From: 62-47 sp039808365
GTDB taxonomy: Bacteria > Pseudomonadota > Alphaproteobacteria > Rhizobiales > Xanthobacteraceae
NCBI GenBank assembly: GCA_039808365.1
Contig: JBDHSX010000146.1
Coordinates: 1 to 9,434 of the forward strand
Reading direction: 5' to 3'
DNA length: 9,434 bases
In this document: in pieces, positions 1 to 6,172 of the stretch
Position numbering within the stretch: the stretch's first letter is position 1
Layout: each line of letters opens with the position of its first letter
The notes under the pieces: model-generated
Told to the model about the DNA's origin: nothing
The model's database searches: none
Seen by the model: only the letters and a program-made list of their open reading frames with translations
Made by a program: the position numbers and the translations under genes

Positions 1-7
1 GTCGCCA

Positions 8-652
8 TCAATCCGCGCGCAGGGCGCCCTTCATCAGATCGACCAGTTGACGCGCGACCTCCTCGCCGCTGGCGGGGCCGTCAGGCTTGAACCAGCGCGT
101 CATCCAGTTGATCGATCCCATGAAGAAAAACACCGTCAGCCTGGGATCGACGGCGCGCACGGTGCCGTCTGCGACGCCTTCGGAAATCAGCTTGCGGAAC
201 GCGCGATCGAACTTGTCGCGGCGTTTGCCGACAATGGCCTTGTTCTGCGGCTCCAGCGCATCGTATTCGCCGAGAACGGCGAATGACCCCATCTCGCTGG
301 TGAGCGTCCGAACGTATCTGTCGACGAGCAGGAGAACCTTTTCCAGGCCGGTCTTGCCGTGCTCCTCGCAATACTTCATCGCCTCGTCGCCGAAATCGAG
401 CGACAGCATGTGGCATTCGTAGAGAATTTCCTGCTTGTTCTTGACGTAATAATAAAGCGCGGCCTTGGTGACGTCCAAGGTCCGGGCGACCTCCTCCAGC
501 GAGGTGTTGTGATAGCCGCGCAGGCTGAAGGCGCGACCTGCCTCGCGCAATAGCGCTGCCCGCTTGAGCGAGAACTGCTGCTCCCGGCTCAGGACGACGC
601 TTTTCCACGCCGAAGCGTGGCGGCCGCGCCTTGCTGTTGAAGCCTTCTTCAT
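8..652 (-). CDS. TetR/AcrR-family transcriptional regulator
   Basis: A one-component DNA-binding repressor, about 214 residues from the ATG at 652. An in-frame GTG at 700 would add 16 residues. The N-terminal helix-turn-helix is clear: after a basic leader comes LREAGRAFSLRGYHNTSLEEV, with the recognition part DVTKAALYYYVKNKQEIL at about residues 60-77. This is the TetR signature ending in the usual Y-x-x-x-x-K-x-x-[IL]. The rest is a helical ligand-binding and dimerisation domain of normal length that I cannot assign to a specific ligand class. I prefer the ATG because a TATAAT at 704-709 would place the transcript start close to the GTG; neither start has a convincing Shine-Dalgarno sequence. 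It lies directly downstream of the acyl-CoA dehydrogenase on the same strand, which suggests control of that gene and perhaps of the divergent transport operon. An acyl-CoA or free-acid effector is inference from context. Confidence 0.9.
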   Translation of the reverse strand: MKKASTARRGRHASAWKSVVLSREQQFSLKRAALLREAGRAFSLRGYHNTSLEEVARTLDVTKAALYYYVKNKQEILYECHMLSLDFGDEAMKYCEEHGKTGLEKVLLLVDRYVRTLTSEMGSFAVLGEYDALEPQNKAIVGKRRDKFDRAFRKLISEGVADGTVRAVDPRLTVFFFMGSINWMTRWFKPDGPASGEEVARQLVDLMKGALRAD

Positions 653-703
653 GGGACCATGCCGAACATTCCCCGACTTTTGGTCGATTCGCGTTTCCAC
701 GGC

Positions 704-709
704 ATTATA
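704..709 (-). promoter_or_regulatory. Candidate -10 box of the tetR gene
   Basis: A perfect TATAAT reads on the minus strand in the short gap between the dehydrogenase stop and the regulator. The best upstream -35 is poor (TAGACT at 729-734, 19-nt spacer), so this may be a weak or activator-independent internal promoter. If used, transcription would start near 697. The regulator could then be made independently of the dehydrogenase, and the ATG at 652 would be favoured as start. Confidence 0.3.
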
Positions 710-745
710 GTCGAAGCCATGGCCTCGGAGTCTATTCGTTAAATC

Positions 746-1903
746 TCAGGTCGAGAGACTGCGCGCGATAATCAGCTTCTGGATGTCGCTGGTCCCCTCG
801 TAGATTTTGCAGACGCGAACATCGCGATAGTAGCGTTCGACCGGAAAATCCTTCAGATAGCCATAGCCGCCATGGATCTGGATGGCGTCGGAGCAAACCT
901 TCTCCGCCATCTCCGAAGCGACCAGCTTGGCGATGGCCGCTTCCTTGGCGCACGGCGCGCCGGCTTCGAGCAATCGCGCGGCATAGATGTAATATTGCCG
1001 CGCGACATCGACCTGGGCCGCCATCTCGGCGAGACGGAAGCTCACCGCCTGCAACGCGGCGATCGGCTGGCCGTAGGCCTCGCGCTCGCCGGCATAGCGG
1101 ATCGCCGCGTCGAGCGCCGCCTGGGCGACGCCGACCGCCTGGGCGGCGATGGCGATTCGTCCGTCGGACAGGCCACCCATCACGATTTTGTAGCCGCCGC
1201 CGACCTCGCCGAGCACGTTCGCCGCCGGCACCCTGAGATTGTCGAGTTGAATCTGCGCGATGTGGGCGGTGCGCTGGCCGAGCTTGTCCTCGACCCGCGC
1301 GACCTTGTAGCCCGGCGTCTTGGGGTCGACCAGAAACGTTGTGAAGCCTTTCTTGCCGGCCTGCGGATCGGTGCGCGCCAGCACGATGGTCATGCCGGCC
1401 TCGCTGCCGTTGGAAATGAATTGCTTGGCGCCGTTGAGAACGTAAGCGTCGCCGTCGCGGCGCGCGGTGGCGCGGAACGCGGCGGTGTCGGATCCCGCCT
1501 GCGGCTCGGTGAGCAGAAAGGCGCCGATCTTCTCGCCGCGCAGCATCGCCGGCAGACACGCCTTTTTCTGCTCCTCGGTGCCGTGCAGGGCGATGGTGTA
1601 GGCCGTGACGTTGTGGACGTGGAAAATGGTGCCGACGCCGGCGTCGGCCGCGGAGATTTCCTCAAGCGCGAGGCAATAGGACAGGAAACCGGCGTTGGAG
1701 CCGCCATATTGCTCGGACGGCAACATGCCCATGAAGCCGAGATCGCCGAGCGCCTTCAGTTCGGCGTGCGGCCACGCCGCGGTGCGGTCGCGCTCCGCCG
1801 CGGTGGGCGCGATCACGTCAGTCGCCACGCCGCGCACGACGTCGCGGGTCATCGCCTGCTGATCGGTCAGGAACGAAAAAGATTTGCTTTCGGATCGCGC
1901 CAT
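746..1903 (-). CDS. Acyl-CoA dehydrogenase (FAD flavoprotein)
   Basis: A full-length 385-residue acyl-CoA dehydrogenase, which catalyses alpha,beta-dehydrogenation of an acyl-CoA and passes electrons to electron-transferring flavoprotein in the cytoplasm. The N-terminal helical domain covers roughly 12-120. The middle beta domain starts with the FAD/substrate signature LLTEPQAGSD (130-139). The C-terminal helical domain covers about 235-382, with GEREAYGQPI (272-281) and the QIHGGYGYLKDFPVERYYRD block (342-361). The catalytic base is visible as Glu369 in KIYEGTSDIQ, the position used by short/medium-chain and most bacterial enzymes. The ATG is well supported: GGGAGG lies at 1911-1916, 7 nt upstream. 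It is divergent from the CoA ligase/ABC operon and upstream of the tetR gene. This suggests it oxidises the CoA thioester formed by that ligase, but chain length or ring preference cannot be read from the sequence. A glutaryl- or benzylsuccinyl-CoA type enzyme is less likely because their special residues are not evident. Confidence 0.95.
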   Translation of the reverse strand: MARSESKSFSFLTDQQAMTRDVVRGVATDVIAPTAAERDRTAAWPHAELKALGDLGFMGMLPSEQYGGSNAGFLSYCLALEEISAADAGVGTIFHVHNVTAYTIALHGTEEQKKACLPAMLRGEKIGAFLLTEPQAGSDTAAFRATARRDGDAYVLNGAKQFISNGSEAGMTIVLARTDPQAGKKGFTTFLVDPKTPGYKVARVEDKLGQRTAHIAQIQLDNLRVPAANVLGEVGGGYKIVMGGLSDGRIAIAAQAVGVAQAALDAAIRYAGEREAYGQPIAALQAVSFRLAEMAAQVDVARQYYIYAARLLEAGAPCAKEAAIAKLVASEMAEKVCSDAIQIHGGYGYLKDFPVERYYRDVRVCKIYEGTSDIQKLIIARSLST

Positions 1904-2009
1904 TCCGGTCCCTCCCGCCTGTCATTGTCGGAGATCGCGCGGCGGCGCCGGAACGCCGCATCGTGGCGCCTAGCGGCGCCGCGTGCGCGACATTGTCCTA
2001 TTCAACCAC

Positions 2010-2037
2010 ATATTAGATTATTTAACGCATGGGTCAA
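2010..2037 (-). promoter_or_regulatory. Candidate sigma70 promoter of the acyl-CoA dehydrogenase
   Basis: On the minus strand a TTGACC (2032-2037) is followed after 16 nt by TAATAT (2010-2015). These match the -35 and -10 consensus at 5/6 and 4/6 positions. The start would lie near 2003, giving a leader of about 100 nt before the dehydrogenase ATG. The element lies almost entirely inside the inverted repeat described separately, which is what is expected for a repressor-controlled promoter. Confidence 0.4.
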
Positions 2038-2047
2038 TTAAATAATC
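2016..2047. promoter_or_regulatory. Perfect inverted repeat, candidate TetR operator
   Basis: GATTATTTAA (2016-2025) and TTAAATAATC (2038-2047) are exact reverse complements, separated by 12 nt. The dyad centre is at 2031/2032. It is the most striking symmetry in the gap and covers the predicted -35/-10 region of the dehydrogenase promoter. TetR-family operators are palindromes, so binding by the neighbouring TetR protein is the natural inference. The arms are A+T rich in an otherwise GC-rich region. A hairpin function in RNA is less likely because the spacer is long and no T tract follows in a sensible place. Confidence 0.5.
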
Positions 2048-2152
2048 AGCGCACTTCCCGGTTGAATTGTCGGCCACCGCCCGGAGCGAAGTGACTCGAC
2101 GACGGAGCCACCGCGCCACAGGCGGAGATTCGTCAGGGCAATATGCAGTTTG

Positions 2153-2174
2153 CGCGGGGCGACATTTCCCCGCG
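2153..2174. repeat. Short GC-rich inverted repeat
   Basis: CGCGGGG (2153-2159) and CCCCGCG (2168-2174) are perfectly complementary, with an 8-nt loop. No T run follows on either strand, so it does not look like an intrinsic terminator. It sits 12 bases before the FNR/FixK-like box and may be part of the same regulatory region or may be chance in GC-rich DNA. Confidence 0.25.
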
Positions 2175-2186
2175 ATTGAACGATGA

Positions 2187-2200
2187 TTGACGAAGATCAA
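2187..2200. promoter_or_regulatory. FNR/FixK-like binding site
   Basis: TTGACGAAGATCAA matches the FNR consensus TTGAT-N4-ATCAA at nine of ten defined bases. It fits the looser rhizobial FixK form TTG(A/C)-N6-(T/G)CAA exactly. Regulators of this CRP/FNR group control oxygen-responsive genes in this bacterial group; AadR does so for anaerobic aromatic-acid degradation in Rhodopseudomonas. The site has no good -10 at the distance expected for a -41.5 activator position on the plus strand, so its target gene is uncertain. Confidence 0.4.
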
Positions 2201-2279
2201 TGCGGCAACAGGCTCGGGCAGCAAGCTCGGCATTGGGCCGATGTTGTCGGCGGCACAGCATTGCCGGCACGCGGATGGC

Positions 2280-2330
2280 TTGACATGAATTGACCGCCAA
2301 GTTAAAAAATGAGCCAAATAGTCATATAAG
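2280..2330 (+). promoter_or_regulatory. Candidate promoters of the livG operon
   Basis: Two overlapping possibilities are visible. TTGACA (2280-2285) is a perfect -35, with TAAAAA (2303-2308) after 17 nt as a weak -10. Alternatively TATAAG (2325-2330) is a good -10, with TTAAAA (2302-2307) as a weak -35 at 17 nt. Either would give a leader of roughly 100-200 nt before livG. The A+T richness of 2285-2330 supports promoter function. Confidence 0.4.
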
Positions 2331-2419
2331 CTTGCCAAGAGCGCGCCGCGACAAAACCGACCGGCTCCGGAGGGCGGCGACCTGCCCGGTCGAAATGCCG
2401 CATACCATGGGGAGGATGA

Positions 2420-2458
2420 ATGTCGCAGGATCGCGTTGGTGCAGGGGGTGCGCGTTGA
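2420..2458 (+). other. Possible leader mini-ORF or remnant of the original livG start
   Basis: An ATG at 2420, 4 nt after a GGAGG (2411-2415), opens a 12-codon frame, MSQDRVGAGGAR, ending in TGA at 2456-2458. The frame is +1 relative to livG. It begins with the same four residues (MSQD) and nearly the same bases as the livG ATG at 2515. Its TGA overlaps an in-frame TTG at 2455 that could restart livG. It could be a translated leader peptide, a displaced old start codon, or a genuine start followed by a frameshift. A coincidental strong Shine-Dalgarno is the alternative. Confidence 0.3.
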
Positions 2459-2514
2459 GTGCCGTTTCACCTGTTGGTTCGCTCTCGCGAAATCCTGCCG
2501 CGGCGCACAGTTCC

Positions 2515-3324
2515 ATGTCGCAAGATTCGGTTGCTTCAAATTCCGTGACCTCAAATTCCGCGGTTCTTGTCGCCGACAACATCCGGATGGCTTTTGGCGG
2601 GGTTGTCGCGCTCGATCAGGTCTCGATCGCGGTCGGCGCTGATGAGTTGCTGGCGGTGATTGGGCCGAACGGCGCCGGCAAGACCTCGTTGATGAACTGT
2701 CTCAGCGGGTTCTATCGACCCCAACAGGGCGAGGTGCGCTTCAACGGCGCGACGATCTCCGGCATGGGCGTCCATAACATCGTGCGCGCCGGCCTGGCGC
2801 GCACCTTTCAAGGCACGCACATCTTTTCCAACATGACCGTGATCGAGAACATCATGGTCGGCCGTCACATTCACATGAAAAGCTCGGTGCCGTCGGCGTT
2901 CCTCTTTTTCGGCCCGTGCCGGCGTGAGGAGATGCGCCATCGCGAGGTCGTCGAGGAAATCATCGAACTCCTGGAAATCGAATCCATTCGCCATCAGCCG
3001 GTCGGCAGCCTCGGCTACGGGCTGCGCAAGCGGGTCGACCTTGGCCGGGCGCTGGCGCAGGAACCGAGCTGCCTGCTGATGGACGAGCCGATGGCCGGAA
3101 TGAACACCGAGGAGAAGGAAGACCTCGCGCGCTTCATCCTGGACGTCCGCGAGGCGCGGCGGATCCCGGTGGTGCTGGTCGAGCACGACATGGGCGTCGT
3201 CATGGATCTCGCCGACCGCATCGTCGTGCTCGATTTCGGACGCAAGATCGCGGAAGGGACGCCGCGCGAGATTCAGGAAAATCCGGCGGTGCTGAAGGCG
3301 TATCTGGGCGAGGGGAATCGCTGA
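2515..3324 (+). CDS. livG: LivG-type ABC transporter ATP-binding protein
   Basis: One of the two ATPase subunits of a branched-chain-amino-acid-type (HAAT) importer; 269 residues from the ATG at 2515, normal for the family. Walker A is GPNGAGKT (50-57), Walker B LLMDEP with Asp190/Glu191, and the H-loop His224 is in VLVEHDMGVVMDL. The signature loop is LGYGLRKR (166-173), not LSGGQ. LivG proteins usually vary here, but a Gly in the Ser position stands out. The C-terminal region resembles the LivG extension (BCA_ABC_TP_C). The start is uncertain: the frame is open back to TTG 2290, with in-frame ATGs at 2395, 2407 and 2416. The only strong ribosome binding site (2411-2415) serves an out-of-frame ATG at 2420. 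I chose 2515 because it leaves an about 17-residue lead before the domain, though it lacks a Shine-Dalgarno. Its TGA shares one base with the ligase ATG, implying coupled translation. Confidence 0.93.
   Translation: MSQDSVASNSVTSNSAVLVADNIRMAFGGVVALDQVSIAVGADELLAVIGPNGAGKTSLMNCLSGFYRPQQGEVRFNGATISGMGVHNIVRAGLARTFQGTHIFSNMTVIENIMVGRHIHMKSSVPSAFLFFGPCRREEMRHREVVEEIIELLEIESIRHQPVGSLGYGLRKRVDLGRALAQEPSCLLMDEPMAGMNTEEKEDLARFILDVREARRIPVVLVEHDMGVVMDLADRIVVLDFGRKIAEGTPREIQENPAVLKAYLGEGNR
2530..2559 (+). repeat. 15-bp imperfect tandem repeat in the livG 5' end
   Basis: Two adjacent 15-base units (2530-2544 and 2545-2559) match at 12 of 15 positions and share an identical TCAAATTCC core. They encode VASNS and VTSNS. 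The repeat lies before the conserved ATPase fold and adds a flexible Ser/Asn-rich lead. It looks like a slippage product with little functional constraint. Confidence 0.6.
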
Positions 3325-5288
3325 TGCTGCCGATGCGCACCATTCCCCAACTGCTGCTCGACCGCGCCGGGGCCGAGCCGGGCCGACTGGTCGAGCGGCA
3401 CAAATATCGCGGCATCTGGCGCGAATACACCTATGGCGACGTGCTCGACAAGGTGCGGTCCTTCGCGCTCGGGCTCGACGCGATGGGGTTTCGTCGCGGT
3501 GAAACCATCGCCATCATCGGCGAGAACGAGCCGGAAAATTTCTGGAGCGAGTTCGCGGCGTTCGCGATCGGCTGCAAGATCGTCTCGCTCTATCCCGACA
3601 TCACCGCCGACGAAATCGAATACCTTCTGAACGACAGCGACGCGGTGTGTCTGGTCGCGCAGGATCAGGAGCAGGTCGACAAGGGGCTCGCGGTTCTCGA
3701 TCGCGCGCCCCAACTGCGCCAGATGATCTATTGGGACGACACCGGGATGTGGTCCTATCATCACGAGCGCCTGACGCCGTTCGAGAAGGTGGTTGAGACC
3801 GGACGCGCCCGTCACGCCGCGGACCCCGATCTGTTCCGGCGCCTGGTCGAGGCCGGCAGTCCCGACGACGTCGCCGTGCTGTCCTATACGTCCGGCACCA
3901 CCGGACGGCCGAAGGGCGTGGTGCTGACCCATCGCTATCTCGTCGACAATGCGCATCGGGTGATCGCGGCGACCGGCATCAAACCCGGCATGGAATATCT
4001 CACCTATATCGCGCCGGCCTGGGCGACGGAGCAGTTCTTCGGCGTCACCATCGGCCTGTTGCTGCCGCTGGTGGTCAATTTCCCGGAATCGCCGGAAGAA
4101 GTTCTCAATAACATCCGTGAACTCGCGGTCGAGGTCATGGTGTTCGCGCCGCGGCAATGGGAAAGCCTCGCGGCCACCATTCAGGGGCGGATGCTGGATG
4201 CCGGCCGGACGCGACGGGCGATCTATGCCTGGGGCGTCGATATCGGTCACAAGGTTCACGTCGCGCGGCTCGAAGGCAAGCCGGTTCCGCTCGGCGCGCG
4301 GCTGGCGCTGCCGCTGGCGGAGATGCTGGTCTTGAAGCCGTTACGCGACAAGCTCGGCCTGACGCGCATCAAGCTGGCGCTGTGCGGCGGATCGACCATG
4401 GCGCCGGACGTGTTCCGGCTGTTTCACGCCATCGGCGTGCCGTTGCGCAATATCTACGGCGCGACCGAGATCGGCCTTCTCACCCTGCACCAGGGCGACC
4501 GCTACAATCTCGAAACCGTCGGGCATTGGCTGGTGGCGCATCCGGAGTCGGGCGCGTCGCTGGAATGGCGGGTGTCGGAACAGGGCGAATTGCTGATCCG
4601 CGGCGGCAGCGTCTTCCAGGGTTACTACAAGAAGCCCGACAGCGTCGCCCAGCGCGTTCAGGACGGCTGGTATCGCACCGGCGACGCGGTGTCGGTCACC
4701 GACGGCGGCGAACTGGTGTTCCTCGAACGCCTCGACGATCTGCGACAGCTTCGCTCCGGCGAAAAATTCCCGCCGCAATTCATCGAGACGCGGCTGCGGT
4801 TCAGCCCGTTCATCAAGGACATCATGACGCTCGGCGACGAGACGCGCGATTATATCACCGCGCTGATCAATATCGACATGAGCGTGGTGTCGCGCTGGGC
4901 GGAGGATCGCAATATCAGCTTCTCCACCTTCACCGACCTGTCGCAGAAGCCGGAGGTGGCCGAGCTGGTGCGCGGCGAGATCGCGCGCGTCAACACGTTC
5001 CTGCCGGAACATGCGCGGGTGCGGCGCTTCGCCAATTTCCCCAAGGAACTCGATCCGGACGAGGGCGAACTGACACGGACCCGCAAGCTGCGCCGCGAAT
5101 TTCTCGCCCAACGCTACGCCGCCCTGATCGAGGCGATGTATGGCGGCCGCGATCGCCAGGCGCTCAACATCGCGGTGACCTATCAGGACGGCCGCAAGGG
5201 CACGCTGTCGGCCGATGTCGCCATCCACGATATCGCCGGCGCGGTGAAGCCCGGAACCGGCGTTGAAGCATTGCGAGCCAGCGCATGA
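3324..5288 (+). CDS. AMP-forming acyl-CoA synthetase (long-chain ligase type)
   Basis: Activates a carboxylic acid with ATP and CoA via an acyl-adenylate; 654 residues, the size of COG1022/FAA-type ligases and larger than acetyl- or benzoate-CoA ligases. The AMP-binding P-loop is SYTSGTTGRPKG (187-198). YGATE (378-382) is the A5 adenine/acyl motif and GWYRTGD (448-454) is A7. The catalytic lysine of the swinging C-terminal domain is probably Lys588 in LTRTRKLRRE. The A8 hinge reads ERLDDLRQLRSGEKFPPQFIE, which departs from the common GRxK pattern. About 50 residues after the usual end form a Gly/Asp-rich tail. No signal peptide or membrane segment is evident. The ATG follows AGGGGA (3311-3316) by 7 nt. 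The gene overlaps livG by 1 nt and livH by 4 nt, so it is made together with the transporter and probably traps the imported acid as its CoA ester. Aromatic, alicyclic or fatty substrates are all possible. Confidence 0.92.
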   Translation: MLPMRTIPQLLLDRAGAEPGRLVERHKYRGIWREYTYGDVLDKVRSFALGLDAMGFRRGETIAIIGENEPENFWSEFAAFAIGCKIVSLYPDITADEIEYLLNDSDAVCLVAQDQEQVDKGLAVLDRAPQLRQMIYWDDTGMWSYHHERLTPFEKVVETGRARHAADPDLFRRLVEAGSPDDVAVLSYTSGTTGRPKGVVLTHRYLVDNAHRVIAATGIKPGMEYLTYIAPAWATEQFFGVTIGLLLPLVVNFPESPEEVLNNIRELAVEVMVFAPRQWESLAATIQGRMLDAGRTRRAIYAWGVDIGHKVHVARLEGKPVPLGARLALPLAEMLVLKPLRDKLGLTRIKLALCGGSTMAPDVFRLFHAIGVPLRNIYGATEIGLLTLHQGDRYNLETVGHWLVAHPESGASLEWRVSEQGELLIRGGSVFQGYYKKPDSVAQRVQDGWYRTGDAVSVTDGGELVFLERLDDLRQLRSGEKFPPQFIETRLRFSPFIKDIMTLGDETRDYITALINIDMSVVSRWAEDRNISFSTFTDLSQKPEVAELVRGEIARVNTFLPEHARVRRFANFPKELDPDEGELTRTRKLRREFLAQRYAALIEAMYGGRDRQALNIAVTYQDGRKGTLSADVAIHDIAGAVKPGTGVEALRASA

Positions 5289-6169
5289 TCGATTTCATCA
5301 ACTATCTCATCAACGGGGCGCTGGTCGGGCTACTCTACGCCCTCATCGCCATGGGCTTCGTGGTGATCTATCGCGCCTCGAAGGTGTTCAATTTCGCGCA
5401 GGGCGAGCTGGTGGTGTTCGGCGGCTTCCTGGTGTGGTGGATGGTCGCGTCTCTCGGCCTGCCGCTGTGGCTCGGCCTGCCGCTCGCCTTCGTCGCGGCG
5501 GCGCTGTTCGGGCTTCTGGTCGAGCGGGTGTTCTTCTCCCGCCTCGCCGGCGAATCCGTGTTCGCCATGGTGATGGTCACGATCGGACTGCTGATCCTGA
5601 TCCGTGGCCTGATCCTGGTGCTGTTCGGCCCGCAGGTGCGGTCGTTCCCGATCATCTTCCCGCTCCAGCCGGTGATCATCGGCGACATCCTGATCCCGCG
5701 CTCGCTCCTGGTCGGTGGCATCATCACGGTCTTCGTCGGCTTCGGCCTGTCGTGGTTCTTCAACCGCACCCGCGCCGGCCTGCGCATGACGGCGGTGGCG
5801 GAGGATCATCAGGTCGCGTTGTCGATGGGCATCTCGGTGAAGCGCTCGATCGCCTTCGCATGGATTCTCGGCGCGGTGCTGTCGACGCTCGGCGCGGTCA
5901 TTTTCCTCAGCGGCAAGTCGCTCAACTTCCTTGCCTCCGACATCGGGCTGGCGGCGTTGCCGGTGGCGCTGCTGGCCGGCTTCGAGGCGATCGCCGGGGT
6001 TCTTCTGGCCGGCCTGATCGTCGGCATCATTCAAGGGCTCGTCACCGCCTACCTCGATCCGATCGTCGGCGGCGCGATCGGCACCGTGTTTCCGTTCATC
6101 ATCATGCTGCTCATCCTCTTTATTCGGCCGACGGGAATGTTTGGCTGGAAGACCATCGAAAGGGTCTGA
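5285..6169 (+). CDS. livH: LivH-type ABC transporter permease
   Basis: An inner-membrane permease of the HAAT importer family (BPD_transp_2); 294 residues with around eight hydrophobic segments running to the C terminus. The family motif NFAQGE (36-41) follows the first membrane segment and the conserved VVIYRASKV stretch. This places the protein with LivH rather than LivM. The C terminus ends in the typical FIRPTGMFGWK. The start is the ATG overlapping the ligase stop (ATGA). There is no clear Shine-Dalgarno, so translation probably depends on ribosomes finishing the ligase. It pairs with the following livM product to form the translocation channel. Confidence 0.95.
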   Translation: MIDFINYLINGALVGLLYALIAMGFVVIYRASKVFNFAQGELVVFGGFLVWWMVASLGLPLWLGLPLAFVAAALFGLLVERVFFSRLAGESVFAMVMVTIGLLILIRGLILVLFGPQVRSFPIIFPLQPVIIGDILIPRSLLVGGIITVFVGFGLSWFFNRTRAGLRMTAVAEDHQVALSMGISVKRSIAFAWILGAVLSTLGAVIFLSGKSLNFLASDIGLAALPVALLAGFEAIAGVLLAGLIVGIIQGLVTAYLDPIVGGAIGTVFPFIIMLLILFIRPTGMFGWKTIERV

Positions 6170-6172
6170 CCG

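Larger units (their letters stand above)
1904..2514. other. Divergent intergenic regulatory region
   Basis: About 610 bases between the divergent dehydrogenase and livG coding regions, locally richer in A+T than the genes, especially around 2000-2050 and 2285-2330. It contains a perfect inverted repeat (2016-2047), a small GC hairpin (2153-2174), an FNR/FixK-like box (2187-2200), candidate livG promoters (2280-2330) and a mini-ORF with its own ribosome binding site (2411-2458). The livG frame stays open upstream to 2290, but the encoded stretch does not resemble an ABC ATPase. I see no RNA gene or mobile element here. Confidence 0.7.

Noticed and set aside
872..2041. A 389-codon plus-strand frame opposite the acyl-CoA dehydrogenase
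   Set aside because: The minus-strand frame has a complete acyl-CoA dehydrogenase with catalytic Glu and a good ribosome binding site. The plus-strand product is Arg/Leu/Gly-rich with no recognisable motif.
2290..2514. Extending livG to the upstream TTG at 2290 or ATGs at 2395, 2407 or 2416
   Set aside because: The added residues do not resemble any LivG N terminus, and the extension would run through the candidate promoter. The GGAGG directly abuts the 2416 ATG with no spacer. The choice remains uncertain.
2018..2554. A 178-codon minus-strand frame filling the intergenic region
   Set aside because: No ribosome binding site or recognisable domain was seen; composition is mixed Cys/Ser/Pro/Arg. 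It overlaps the livG 5' end and the promoter palindrome, so it is more likely non-coding.
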